From: Arthrobacter horti
GTDB lineage: Bacteria; Actinomycetota; Actinomycetes; Actinomycetales; Micrococcaceae
NCBI RefSeq assembly: GCF_030731045.1
Contig: NZ_JAVALS010000002.1
Coordinates: 310,001-374,000 of the forward strand
Direction of reading: 5' to 3'
Length of the DNA: 64,000 bases
The position numbers and the translations under genes are program-made. This document shows, piece after piece, positions 44,101 through 52,210 of this stretch (its first letter is position 1; each line of letters starts with the position of its first letter). The notes beneath the pieces are model-generated. The model was not told where the DNA came from. It did no database searches and saw nothing but the letters and a program-made list of their open reading frames with translations.

Positions 44101-46007
44101 AACACGTCGCCCACCCGGGATTCGTAGACCATCTCCTCATCCAGCTCGCCCACGCGTTTGCTGGACTTGGAGTCCTCCTCACCCACCAGGTAGACGCCGA
44201 AGAGGCCCCGGTCCGGGATGGTGCCGCCGGAGACCACAGCCAGGCGTTGTGCCCCGGGCCGGCCCTCGAAGGTCCCGGCGTTCCGGTCCCAGACGATCCG
44301 GGGTCGCAGCTCGGAGAACTCATCGCTCGGGTAGCGGCCGGCCAGCAGGTCCAGCGTGGCGTTGAAGGCTGAGCGGGGGAGGCTTGCGAAGGGTGCGGAG
44401 CGTCGCACCACAGTGAACCACTCCTCCACGTCCACCGGGCCCAGTGCGGACGCGGCCACGGTTTGCTGGGCCAGGATGTCCAAGGGATTCTGCGGGACGC
44501 TGAGCTTCTCGATCCGGCCCGCGGTCATCCGCTCCACCGTGACGGCCGTGTGGACCAGGTCCGCCCGGTGCTTGGGGAACAGCACGCCCTGGCTGACCTC
44601 GCCCACCTGGTGCCCGGCACGCCCCACGCGCTGCAGGGCGCTTGCCACGGACGGCGGGGATTCCACCTGGATCACCAGGTCCACGGCTCCCATGTCGATG
44701 CCGAGTTCCAGGCTGGACGTCGCCACCACGCAGCGCAGGCGGCCGGACTTCAGGTCGTCCTCGATCTGTGCCCGCTGCTCCTTGGACACGGAGCCGTGGT
44801 GGGCGCGGGCCAGGACCGGCTCGGCGCCGGAGCTCTGACCGGCCTGCGCCATCATGTGAGCGGGCGTCGCGGTGGAGGCGGGGGCACCGCCCTGCAAGCG
44901 CCCGACGACGCCCGCCACGGCTTCGGCGGCAGGCCGCGGAAGGTGCATGTCCGCGCTGTCCGGGACGTCGTCGTCGTTCGTTTCCGCCCAGACGTCCGCC
45001 AACTGCCGCTCCGCGTAGATCTCGTTCAGCCGCGCCGTGAGGCGCTCTGCCAGACGCCGCGAGTTCGCGAAGACGATGGTGGAGCGCCGGGCCAGGACGT
45101 GGTCCACGATCTTCTCCTCCACATGCGGCCAGATGGAGGCCTGCGGCTGGAGGCCCGAGGCAGGGCCGAGATCGTGGGCGGCGGCGGCCGCGGGGAGGTC
45201 TGACATGTCCTCCACTGGAACCGTCACCGTCAGTTCCCAGGTCTTGGAAGCGGGCGGGGCCACGATGGTGACGGGGGATTCCCCGCCCAGGAACTGCGCC
45301 ACGAGCTCGCGGGGTTCCACCGTGGCGGAGAGCCCGATCCGCTGGGCCGGCTTCTCCAGCAGGGCGTCCAGCCGTTCCAGGGAGACGGCCAGGTGGGCGC
45401 CGCGCTTGGTCCCGGCCACGGCGTGGACTTCGTCCAGGATCACGGTGTCGATGCTCTTGAGGGTGTCCCGGGCGCTCGAGGTGAGCATGAGGAACAGCGA
45501 TTCGGGCGTGGTGATGAGGATGTCCGGCGGGTGGGTCAGGAGCCTTCGGCGCTCGTTGGCCGGGGTGTCGCCCGAGCGGACGCCCACACTCACCGTGGGT
45601 GCCGGCAAGCCGAGCCCCTTGGCCGTCTGCGTGATGCCGATGAGCGGGGCGCGGAGGTTGCGTTCCACGTCCACACCCAGGGCCTTCAGTGGTGAGATGT
45701 AGAGGACCCGGGTCCGCGGCCTGTCCTTCGCTGTGGACGCGGGTGCCGGCAGCTCCGGGATGTCCAGAGTCCCGTCGTCGCTGCCGGGCCGGTGCGTCAG
45801 CTTGTCCAGGGCCCAGAGGAAGGCCGCCAGCGTCTTGCCGGAGCCCGTGGGTGCGACCACCAGGGCATGGCTGCCCTGGGAGATGGCATGCCAGGCCTCC
45901 TCCTGTACCCGGGTGGGCGCGGCGAACGCGCCGGAGAACCACTGGCGGGTGGCGCGGCCGAAGCGCTGCAGGACGTCGGCCTGGCCCGTGAGCGGTTCAT
46001 TCACCAT
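41145..46007 (-). CDS. lhr: ATP-dependent helicase Lhr
   Basis: About 1620 residues, the usual size of full-length Lhr. Superfamily 2 motifs: Q/I APTGSGKTLAAFLWALD, Ia VLYISPLKALGVD, DEAD-type box VILDEVHAVAGTKRG, SATVEP, RAHHGSVSKEQR and VQVESPPSVASALQRVGRAG. A winged-helix, an Lhr core and a long C-terminal region with beta-barrel follow. Lhr is a 3'-5' helicase of DNA repair induced by mitomycin-type damage in mycobacteria. ATG 46007 chosen; a GTG six codons upstream is possible. It overlaps the Nei-type glycosylase gene by eight bases, a recurrent actinobacterial pairing. Confidence 0.95.
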   Translation of the reverse strand: MVNEPLTGQADVLQRFGRATRQWFSGAFAAPTRVQEEAWHAISQGSHALVVAPTGSGKTLAAFLWALDKLTHRPGSDDGTLDIPELPAPASTAKDRPRTRVLYISPLKALGVDVERNLRAPLIGITQTAKGLGLPAPTVSVGVRSGDTPANERRRLLTHPPDILITTPESLFLMLTSSARDTLKSIDTVILDEVHAVAGTKRGAHLAVSLERLDALLEKPAQRIGLSATVEPRELVAQFLGGESPVTIVAPPASKTWELTVTVPVEDMSDLPAAAAAHDLGPASGLQPQASIWPHVEEKIVDHVLARRSTIVFANSRRLAERLTARLNEIYAERQLADVWAETNDDDVPDSADMHLPRPAAEAVAGVVGRLQGGAPASTATPAHMMAQAGQSSGAEPVLARAHHGSVSKEQRAQIEDDLKSGRLRCVVATSSLELGIDMGAVDLVIQVESPPSVASALQRVGRAGHQVGEVSQGVLFPKHRADLVHTAVTVERMTAGRIEKLSVPQNPLDILAQQTVAASALGPVDVEEWFTVVRRSAPFASLPRSAFNATLDLLAGRYPSDEFSELRPRIVWDRNAGTFEGRPGAQRLAVVSGGTIPDRGLFGVYLVGEEDSKSSKRVGELDEEMVYESRVGDVFALGATSWRIEDITFDRVLVTPAFGQPGKLPFWKGDSLGRPLELGQALGEFVREVSGADQAAAVARCEGIGLDPFAAGNLVAYLKEQQQSTTVVPNDKALLVERFHDELGDWRVVLHSPFGMPVHSPWALAVGRRLQERYGLDGSVMAADDGIVLRVPLMEDEPPGAELFLFEPDELERIVTEEVGGSALFASRFRECAARALLLPRQTPGKRQPLWQQRQRAAQLLDVAKKYPQFPIVLETVRECLQDVYDLPALQDVAGRIQRREIQVSETTTKQPSPFARSLLFGYAAQFLYEGDSPLAERRAAALSLDASLLNELLGRVELRELLDPEVVEQTELELQRLAPDRRLRGVEGAADLLRLLGPLTVKEIAARLEDPDNAPAHATELVDVGRALRLNLQGTERYAAVEDAARLRDGLGVPLPMGVPLAFLEPVADPLGDLVARYARTHAPFTTAEVSSRLGLGTAVVLSVLKRRAADGRVVEGEFRPHPTEVASADTPVTGLVSGQEWCDAEVLRRLRRRSLAALRAEVEPVDPSAFGRFLPVWQNVGTSRSPAQLKGLDGVLTVVDQLAGVPVPASAWETLVLPSRVGDYSPALLDELLSTGEMLWTGTGSLPGNDGWLSLHLTESAALTVAPPEDFAPTAAQERILELLAAGGAYFFRPLKESAGGMDSVLTDDEMVAELWGLVWAGRVTGDTFAPIRSLLSGGGTAHKQAPRPSRARSMRRPRLGGSGYGGSGYGGFPGAGLSGSTDPAFSAVPPLGAGRWSAVMTPSLDPTVRAHALAELLLDRYGVLTRGSVMAEQVPGGFALLYKVLSKLEEGGKTRRGYFIEKLGAAQFSVPATVDRLRSFAEDGSILTPEERVHSTVTLAATDPANPYGAALGWPALDGAAGGHRPGRKAGALVVLVDGRLVLYVERGGKTLLAFTDDPALLAEAAVSLVTTVRKGAVDRLAMEKVNGGELLNTPLAAALLDAGAYSTPRGVRIRA

Positions 46008-46058
46008 GGGACCATCTTGCCGCACGGCCCTGACAGGAATTCGCGGCGGAGACTTCGC

Positions 46059-46694
46059 TCAGGCTCCGGCCACGAAAGCCTGGATGGTCAGGAGGTTCAC
46101 GGCGGCATTCGAGCAGCCGTCCTCGCTGACCGGGATGGTCAGCGCATTCGAGTTCCCCGGCGCGTAGACGCGGTACAGGGTCGCGGCGACGGGCGTGCAG
46201 TCGGGGTGGAGCCCGGCCTGGCTGTAGCGCAGGATCGCCCCCGCGGAGGCGCCGGGTGCCAGGGTGATGGCGGGTCCGGCGGCGCCCTGGGTCTGGGACT
46301 GCGCGCCGATCGCCGGACCGCCCGCCGTCGCGGCGAGCTCGACCGTGGCGAATCCGTTGAGGACACAGTCCGCCGCCCCGGTGTTCTTCAGGCGCAGCGT
46401 GCCGTAGACACTGCCGGCCGCACCGCCGCCGCTGGTGTCCAGCGAGGCCGACAGCGACGCCGTCGAGCACGCCGTCGGGGGAGCGGGGGTGGCCGTGGTG
46501 GCCGGAGGGGACATGGTCTCCGAGGCGCTCGGGGTGACCGATGGCGTCGCGGAGGACTCGCTCGGCGTCGGGCTGGGGGAGGTGGTGGCCGACGGCGCGG
46601 GTGAACCGCAGGCGGCCACACCCAGCAGGAGCACCGCGGCGGCGGTGCCCAAAGGGACGGTTCGCGATGTCAGGAACTTCCTCCGTGTGCTCAT
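46059..46694 (-). CDS. DUF4232 lipoprotein
   Basis: About 211 residues. Signal with basic start, hydrophobic core and lipobox GVAAC, then a Ser/Thr/Pro linker of about 45 residues and a C-terminal beta-sandwich with four Cys residues in the pattern of DUF4232 (CSTASLSASLD, GTLRLKNTGAADCVLNGFATVEL, DGCSNAAVNLLTI). Surface lipoprotein of unknown function, probably lipidated by Lgt. It lies between lhr and ycnI on the same strand; the long palindrome at 46767 separates it from ycnI. Confidence 0.87.
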   Translation of the reverse strand: MSTRRKFLTSRTVPLGTAAAVLLLGVAACGSPAPSATTSPSPTPSESSATPSVTPSASETMSPPATTATPAPPTACSTASLSASLDTSGGGAAGSVYGTLRLKNTGAADCVLNGFATVELAATAGGPAIGAQSQTQGAAGPAITLAPGASAGAILRYSQAGLHPDCTPVAATLYRVYAPGNSNALTIPVSEDGCSNAAVNLLTIQAFVAGA

Positions 46695-46766
46695 GGCACC
46701 AAGACTAAGCCCGGGCCGGGCATCTGGAGAGCGCTTGGATCCAGTGGTGTCCGAGTCGTGACCATA

Positions 46767-46841
46767 GGCTGAGCTCGCTACTGCGGGTCTGACCTCGCTG
46801 CCGGAGACAGCGAGGTCAGACGGTGTGCAGCGAGCTCAGCC
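46767..46841. repeat. Nested 75-base palindrome
   Basis: Outer arms GGCTGAGCTCGCT / AGCGAGCTCAGCC (46767-46779, 46829-46841) and inner arms GTCTGACCTCGCTG / CAGCGAGGTCAGAC (46787-46800, 46808-46821) around a seven-base loop. Both arms hold the motif YTGASCTCGCT, so it looks like a direct repeat folded into an inverted repeat. It overlaps the last six bases of the YcnI gene and probably terminates it. Confidence 0.75.
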
Positions 46842-47534
46842 GGCGGAGCGGCGGACCCGCATCAGCGCGACGCCGCCCAGCACCAGGCCGGCCACACCGG
46901 CTCCCAGGCCCACCCAGGAGCGGGCCGCGTCTCCGCTGTCCGCGGTGGATGACGCCGGGGCGGCGGCTTCCGGAGTGGCTGCGCCGTGCTCAGAGGCGGC
47001 CACGGCCTGGGTGACCGTGAAGGACGGGGCGGGGCTCTTGACGGACTCCTCGTCCGCGCCGGGGGCCGGAATCTGGTCCCAATTGGTCGATCCCGTGGTG
47101 CACTCCTGCAGCGTGGGGAAGTACAGGGTCTTGCCGGCCGTGTCCGGAACCTGGACGGAGAGGACCATGGTGTCCCGCTGGTGCGGGTCCAGCGGCGTCT
47201 TGGCCGTGTACACGATCGCCTTGGTGCGCTCGGTGATGGAGTTGCCGGTCTCCAGCTTCTTCGGTGCCGGGAGCTTCTCCGTGACCTTGGAGATGGTCCA
47301 GTTCGGGTTGACGGTCGGCGTGGCGTCGTCCAGTTCCTGGGGGAGGGTGATGGTCATCTTCGTGGTCGGCTGTCCCGCGCAGCCGTGCGGCACGCTGAAG
47401 GTGAGCAGGGCGTACTGCTTCGCCGAGGTGACGTCGGGGCTGACCTCGACGTGGGCGCTCGCGGCCGCGGCTCCCACCAGGAGAAGCGCTCCAGCGCCGG
47501 CGACGGACAGGGTGGACTTGAGGATGCGTGACAT
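46836..47534 (-). CDS. YcnI-type (DUF1775) exported protein
   Basis: About 232 residues. Cleavable signal peptide ending near ASAHVEVSPDV; the His after the Ala-Ser-Ala site becomes the N-terminus, as in YcnI copper-binding proteins where that His coordinates Cu(II) together with a Trp. The DUF1775 core (YALLTFSVPHGCAGQPTTKM, DTMVLSVQVPDT) is followed by a Ser/Ala linker and a C-terminal span with basic end (GLVLGGVALMRVRRSAG). Copper handling at the cell surface is inferred from family. No CopC/CopD gene is adjacent. Confidence 0.88.
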   Translation of the reverse strand: MSRILKSTLSVAGAGALLLVGAAAASAHVEVSPDVTSAKQYALLTFSVPHGCAGQPTTKMTITLPQELDDATPTVNPNWTISKVTEKLPAPKKLETGNSITERTKAIVYTAKTPLDPHQRDTMVLSVQVPDTAGKTLYFPTLQECTTGSTNWDQIPAPGADEESVKSPAPSFTVTQAVAASEHGAATPEAAAPASSTADSGDAARSWVGLGAGVAGLVLGGVALMRVRRSAG

Positions 47535-47616
47535 GGTGGCCTTTCAAAGCGCGCTCAGGGCGCGCGGAAGTATATGAAGTCCGGCGCATATGCCGGGAGT
47601 GGAATGCGTACGGTCG

Positions 47617-48315
47617 TCAGGGAACGACGACGGCGCACGGCGGCCCACGGAGCCTGTCCCGGCGGAGGGTGCGCCACGGAAGCCGTGGCAGCGGGAGCTG
47701 ATGGGGAGCCTCGGGCGCCCGGAAGTGGGCGGGGACCAGGACCAGGAGCATCCGGAAGAGGGGGCGAAGCCAGGCGGCGAGGGCCCACAAGGCCGCCTCG
47801 CCCTGGGCCAGCAGGAGCGCCATCAGCGCGGTGGCGACGGCGTGTGCCAGGAGCATCGCGCCGCTGTGCCCGGCTGCGTCATGCGCGGCCATGCCGCTCG
47901 AAAGATGCTGAAGCGTGCCCACCAAGGCTGCGCCGCCGTCGTGCTGGTGCAGGCCCGCGCCGGGGATCTCCACCGGTGTGGCGCTGAGAGCGCCGAACGC
48001 CTCGTGCAGGCCGAGCTGCCCGAGGCCCAGGACGGCCGTCATCGCCGGGAGCCGGAGACGGAACCGGGTGACCAGGACGGAGGCGAGGAGGACCAGTGCC
48101 AGAAGGGCCGCCAGGATCGGTGGTGCGGGCAGCGAGCCGCCGGCGAATGAGTGGGCCCCGATCGCCAGGGCGACCATGGCGAGGGCCAGGAGGACTGCTC
48201 GAAGCGGATGGAAGGGTGCCCGGCGGAATGCCGAGGAGAGGCCTGGGCGCTGAAGCAGCACGATCCCCTCCTGGCAGTGCGGACACGGGTGGACGGGCAC
48301 GGGGCGCCGCGTCAA
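47617..48315 (-). CDS. Hypothetical membrane protein with CxxC and His-rich segment
   Basis: About 232 residues, five or so spans. Near the N-terminus is CPHCQEG; between membrane segments lies a His/Gly-rich stretch (GLHQHDGGAAL, SSGMAAHDAAGHSGAM) on the likely outer face, suggestive of metal binding. The start is uncertain: TTG 48315 or GTG 48300, neither with a strong Shine-Dalgarno site. It lies between TetR (11 bases) and ycnI (82 bases) on one strand, so a copper/metal-linked role with YcnI is reasonable but unproven. Family not recognised. Confidence 0.6.
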   Translation of the reverse strand: MTRRPVPVHPCPHCQEGIVLLQRPGLSSAFRRAPFHPLRAVLLALAMVALAIGAHSFAGGSLPAPPILAALLALVLLASVLVTRFRLRLPAMTAVLGLGQLGLHEAFGALSATPVEIPGAGLHQHDGGAALVGTLQHLSSGMAAHDAAGHSGAMLLAHAVATALMALLLAQGEAALWALAAWLRPLFRMLLVLVPAHFRAPEAPHQLPLPRLPWRTLRRDRLRGPPCAVVVP

Positions 48316-48325
48316 CCGTCCCAGT

Positions 48326-49036
48326 CTACGGGGTGGCCGGGCGCTTGCGGTCCTCCAGGATCCGGGCCAGCCGGTGCTGCAGCCCGTGCAACAGTGCGTC
48401 CAGGCCCAGTTCGAAGGCCTGATCGGCCGCGGTGCCGGCGTAGGCCGAAGGACCGGGGGTGCCCAGGAAGTCCCGGCGAGCATCGAGGGCGCGGGCGAAG
48501 GACGGGACTTCGGGTGTGAAATCGCCGGGGTCGAAGATGTCCGCGGGCGCCACGGCGTCCAGGGCGGAGCCCAGAATGAAGTTCTCCAGGGACACGATGG
48601 CACTCACGGCCAGCTCTTCTGGCCAGCCCTCGGCCAGGAAGCCCCTGGTGACGGCCTCGTACATGGTCAGCGTCGGATTGGCGCCTGTGACCGGGGTGGT
48701 GGCGAAGAGGGCGATGACGTGCGGGTGTGCGGCGAACGCCGTGCGGTAGGAGCGCGCCCAGAGGCGGGTGGCGTCCGGCCAGGAGAGGCGGCTGAAGCCG
48801 GAGCTGTCCACGGAGGCGGTGATGAGTTCGCGCATGGAGCTCAGGACCTGGTTCTTGTTGCCCACGTGGTGGTAGAGCGCCGGTGTCTTCACCCCCAGTT
48901 CCTGCGCCAGGGCGGCCATGGTGAAGTCGTCCGGCCCGGTGCGTTTGAGCACGTCGAAGGCCGTTCGGATGATGAGTCCGCGGTCCAGGACGCTCCTCGT
49001 CGGCCGCCCGGCCTTGCGCGGTACGGCTGCATTCAT
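48326..49036 (-). CDS. TetR/AcrR-family regulator
   Basis: About 236 residues. N-terminal HTH (DFTMAALAQELGVKTPALYHHVGNKNQVLSSM) and a TetR_C-type ligand domain resembling those of TetR itself (WPDATRLWARSYRTAFAAHPHVIAL). ATG 49036 follows AGAAGGG. A perfect palindrome at 49089 lies between it and the divergent amidohydrolase gene, suggesting control of both; ligand likely the substrate of that enzyme or transporter. Confidence 0.9.
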   Translation of the reverse strand: MNAAVPRKAGRPTRSVLDRGLIIRTAFDVLKRTGPDDFTMAALAQELGVKTPALYHHVGNKNQVLSSMRELITASVDSSGFSRLSWPDATRLWARSYRTAFAAHPHVIALFATTPVTGANPTLTMYEAVTRGFLAEGWPEELAVSAIVSLENFILGSALDAVAPADIFDPGDFTPEVPSFARALDARRDFLGTPGPSAYAGTAADQAFELGLDALLHGLQHRLARILEDRKRPATP

Positions 49037-49088
49037 GGCTGACCCTTCTTGCGTGTTGTGCACGTCACAGGATACTGTGATCCAGATT

Positions 49089-49107
49089 TATTTAATGGCA
49101 TTAAATA
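49089..49107. promoter_or_regulatory. TetR operator candidate
   Basis: Perfect palindrome TATTTAATG-G-CATTAAATA, AT-rich in a GC-rich genome, 52 bases from the TetR start and 12 bases before the amidohydrolase start. Position over both promoters fits an operator for the adjacent TetR. Confidence 0.78.
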
Positions 49108-49119
49108 TATGGAGTTGAG

Positions 49120-50751
49120 ATGGTCCTGACAGTCTTCCACGGTGGCACGATCTCCACTGGTGTCCCGGGAACCGCCCCGGCCGCTGCCCTCGCCGTGCAG
49201 GACGGCCGTATCGTTGCGATCGGCGAGGACGCGGAGGCATTGCTGGAACGCGCCGAGGAGGCGGTGGACCTGCAGGGCGCCTTCCTGGGCCCGTCGTTCG
49301 CGGACGGCCATGCCCATCCGCTGTTCGGCGGCATGGAAGGCCTCGGCCCGCAGATCCGCCGTTGCGCCTCCGTCGAGGAGATCGTCGCGGAGGTCGCCCG
49401 TTACGCGGCGGCCCACCCGGAGCAGGAGTGGATCGTCGGCGCCAGCTATGACGCCACCCTCGCCGAGGGAGGCCTGTTCGACGCCGCCTGGCTGGACGCC
49501 GTGGTGCCGGACCGCCCCGTGATGCTCAAGGCGTGGGACTATCACACGGTCTGGGTGAACTCGGCCGCCCTGCGGGCCGCGGGGATCGACGCGGACACGC
49601 CGGACCCGGACCGTGGGCGGATCATCCGCCGGGCCGACGGCACGCCCCTGGGCACCCTCCAGGAGTACGGCGCTCTGGAACTGGTGGAGAACGCCGCACC
49701 GGGATACTCCCTTGAACGGAGGATCTCCGCGCTGGAAGACGCCACCCGGACGATGGCGGCCTCTGGCCTCACCTGGGCGCAGGATGCCTGGGTGATGCTG
49801 GAGCATGTGGACGTGTACCTCGAGGCCGCCCGTCAGGGACGCCTGAACACCCGTCTCAACCTGGCCTTCCTGGCCGAGCCCGGCCGCTGGCAGGACAGCC
49901 TGGCGACCTTCACCACCGTACGGGAACAGGTGAACGCGCTCGGCGGCGACCTCCTCACCGCCAACACCGTCAAGTTCTTCGCGGACGGCATCATCGAAAG
50001 CCACACCGCATGCATGCTCAGCCCCTACACCGATGCCCCGGAGGACAAGGGCCTGCCCAATTGGGAGCAGAACGAACTGAACGACGCGCTCGCCGCCGTC
50101 GATGCCCTCGGTTTCCAGGCCCATATCCACGCGATCGGCGACGGCGCCATCCGCATGGCACTGGACGGTGTCGAGGAGACCGGCCGCCGCAACGGTCCCC
50201 GGGACCGCCGCCCGGTGCTGGCGCATCTGCAGGTGATCGACCCGCTGGACGTCCCGCGCTTCGCGGAGCTCGGCGTGGTGGCCAACTTCGAGCCGCTCTG
50301 GGCCCGTGAGGACGACGTCATGAACCTCCTGACCGTCCCGCGCCTGGGCGGCCCGCGCTCCGAACTCCAGTACCCCATCGGAAGCCTCATCGAGCGGGGC
50401 GTGCACGTCTCCTTCGGCAGCGACTGGCCGGTCACGTGCCACGAACCGGTGCCCGGACTCGCGACGGCGGTGACCCGCCAGACGCCCGACCACCTGCCCG
50501 CCGGCGGATGGCTGCCCGCCGAGCGCATCGACGTCGACGCCGCCCTGACCGCCTACACCGCCGGCGTCGCCTATCAGGCGTTCGCGGAGGGTGAGTGGGG
50601 CGCGCTGCGGCCCGGCATGAGTGCAGATCTGGTGCAGCTCTCCCACGACCCACGCGCGGTCCCCACCCAGGAACTGCAGGACCTCCGGGTGCTCGGCACC
50701 TGGCTCGCCGGGCGGCGCACCCATGCCGCCCTTCTCCCCACCACGCGCTGA
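49120..50751 (+). CDS. Amidohydrolase (YtcJ/exoenzyme-like)
   Basis: About 543 residues. Amidohydrolase_3 features: N-terminal beta part with AVQDGRIVAIGEDAEAL, metal motif FADGHAHPLFGG, AHIHAIGDGAIRMALDGVE, LAHLQVIDPLDVPRFAELG, SFGSDWPVTCHEPVPGLATAV and GMSADLVQLSHDP. YtcJ-type enzymes hydrolyse amide bonds of small molecules. Followed by an APC permease 26 bases on, so a transported compound is probably hydrolysed. Regulated by the divergent TetR, inferred. Confidence 0.9.
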   Translation: MVLTVFHGGTISTGVPGTAPAAALAVQDGRIVAIGEDAEALLERAEEAVDLQGAFLGPSFADGHAHPLFGGMEGLGPQIRRCASVEEIVAEVARYAAAHPEQEWIVGASYDATLAEGGLFDAAWLDAVVPDRPVMLKAWDYHTVWVNSAALRAAGIDADTPDPDRGRIIRRADGTPLGTLQEYGALELVENAAPGYSLERRISALEDATRTMAASGLTWAQDAWVMLEHVDVYLEAARQGRLNTRLNLAFLAEPGRWQDSLATFTTVREQVNALGGDLLTANTVKFFADGIIESHTACMLSPYTDAPEDKGLPNWEQNELNDALAAVDALGFQAHIHAIGDGAIRMALDGVEETGRRNGPRDRRPVLAHLQVIDPLDVPRFAELGVVANFEPLWAREDDVMNLLTVPRLGGPRSELQYPIGSLIERGVHVSFGSDWPVTCHEPVPGLATAVTRQTPDHLPAGGWLPAERIDVDAALTAYTAGVAYQAFAEGEWGALRPGMSADLVQLSHDPRAVPTQELQDLRVLGTWLAGRRTHAALLPTTR

Positions 50752-50777
50752 GCGCCACCGAACGAAAGATCCTCCCC

Positions 50778-52142
50778 ATGACCCCCACCCCCACGGAACC
50801 GGGAACCCAGGCGCTCGGCGCCGACACCCGGCCCCGCCAACTCCGCCGTGTCCTGGGCCTGTCCGCCCTGGTCATGTTCGGCCTGAGCTACATGGCCCCC
50901 GTCACCGTCTTCACCACCTTCGGCACGGTCACCCAGATCACGGACGGCCACCTGGCCGCCGCCTATGTGGTGGCCCTGGTCACCATGTTCTTCACGGCCC
51001 TGAGCTATGCCCGCATCTCCGGCGTCATCCCGGCCGCGGGCAGCGCGTATTCCTACACCACGCAGACGTTCGGCGGGCACCTCGGCTTCGTCACCGGCTG
51101 GACGCTCATGCTGGATTACCTGTTCCTGCCGATGATCAACTTCCTGCTGGTGGGCCTCTACATGAACTCCGCGTTCCCTGCCATCCCGGCGTGGGTCTTC
51201 GCGCTGGTCAGCATCGTGCTGGTGCTGGCGTTCATCGCGATGGGTGTGAAGTTCGTGGGCAAGTTCAGCGGCGTGATCGTGGCGATGGCCGTGGTGATCA
51301 TCGTGGTGTTCATCGCCCTGGCCGCCAACTACGTCACCGGCCATCCGGCACCGAATGTCATGGCGCCGTTCGAGTTCGGCTCCGGCGGCGTGAGCCCCAT
51401 CTTCGCCGGCGCGGCCGTGCTGGCCTTGTCCTTCCTGGGCTTCGATGCGGTGTCCACGCTCTCCGAGGATGCCCGGGACGCGCAGCGGAACATCCCCCGC
51501 GCCATCGTCATCACCACCATCCTGGGCGGCGTCATCTTCATCGCCGTGGCCTGGGCCGGCGGGCTGGTGTTCCCGGACTGGCATGCCTTCCAGTCGCTGG
51601 ACACCTCCGGCATCGAGCTGATCGAACGCGTGGGCGGCCCCGTGCTCAGCGCCATCTTCATCGCGGTGTTCGTGGCCGGCTGCATCGGCTCGGCCATGAC
51701 CAGCCAGGTCAGCGTCAGCCGCATCATCTACGCCATGGGCCGCGACGGCCTGCTGCCCCGCCCGTTCGGCAAGCTCCACCCGCGCTTCGGCACGCCCGTC
51801 GTCGCGGCCGTGACGGTGTCGGTGGTGTCCCTGCTGGCCCTGGTGCTGACGCTGGACATCGCCGCGACCATGATCAGCTTCGGAGCCCTCTTCGCGTTCT
51901 CCATGGTCAACCTGTCCGTGGTGAAGCACTTCATCTGGGACCAGAAGAAGCGTGGCGCGGGCGCCTGGTTCAACTACCTGGTGCTGCCGCTCGTCGGTTT
52001 CGGGCTGACCATCTGGCTGTGGACCTCGCTGGCGGCCACCTCCTTCACGGTGGGCATCTGCTGGATGGCCGTGGGCGTCATCTTCCTGGCCGTGCGCACC
52101 AAGGGCTTCCGCAAGGCGCCGCCCAAGCTCAGCTTCGACTGA
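50778..52142 (+). CDS. APC-family amino acid/amine permease
   Basis: About 454 residues with twelve spans. APC motifs include LSALVMFGLSYMAPVTVFTT, RISGVIPAAGSAYSYTTQTF and LSFLGFDAVSTLSEDARDAQ. Closest in style to putrescine/amine importers of the PuuP group. ATG 50778 lies 26 bases after the amidohydrolase stop, with a weak ribosome site. Likely imports the substrate or product of that enzyme. Ends at a strong bidirectional terminator. Confidence 0.9.
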   Translation: MTPTPTEPGTQALGADTRPRQLRRVLGLSALVMFGLSYMAPVTVFTTFGTVTQITDGHLAAAYVVALVTMFFTALSYARISGVIPAAGSAYSYTTQTFGGHLGFVTGWTLMLDYLFLPMINFLLVGLYMNSAFPAIPAWVFALVSIVLVLAFIAMGVKFVGKFSGVIVAMAVVIIVVFIALAANYVTGHPAPNVMAPFEFGSGGVSPIFAGAAVLALSFLGFDAVSTLSEDARDAQRNIPRAIVITTILGGVIFIAVAWAGGLVFPDWHAFQSLDTSGIELIERVGGPVLSAIFIAVFVAGCIGSAMTSQVSVSRIIYAMGRDGLLPRPFGKLHPRFGTPVVAAVTVSVVSLLALVLTLDIAATMISFGALFAFSMVNLSVVKHFIWDQKKRGAGAWFNYLVLPLVGFGLTIWLWTSLAATSFTVGICWMAVGVIFLAVRTKGFRKAPPKLSFD

Positions 52143-52154
52143 GCAGGTGAGACG

Positions 52155-52199
52155 ACGACGGCGGTGGGCCGGGAATGATTCCCGGCCCACCGCCGTCGT
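52155..52199. terminator. Bidirectional terminator between permease and Ro60 gene
   Basis: Perfect 22-base arms (52155-52176 and 52178-52199) separated by one base. It serves the permease on one strand and the Ro60 gene on the other. Confidence 0.85.
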
Positions 52200-52210
52200 G
52201 GTTCAGACGC

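Noticed and set aside
40944-44372. 1142-codon plus-strand ORF
   Set aside because: Antisense shadow of lhr. Gln/Arg/Gly/His-rich composition without domains, while the minus strand has full helicase motifs.
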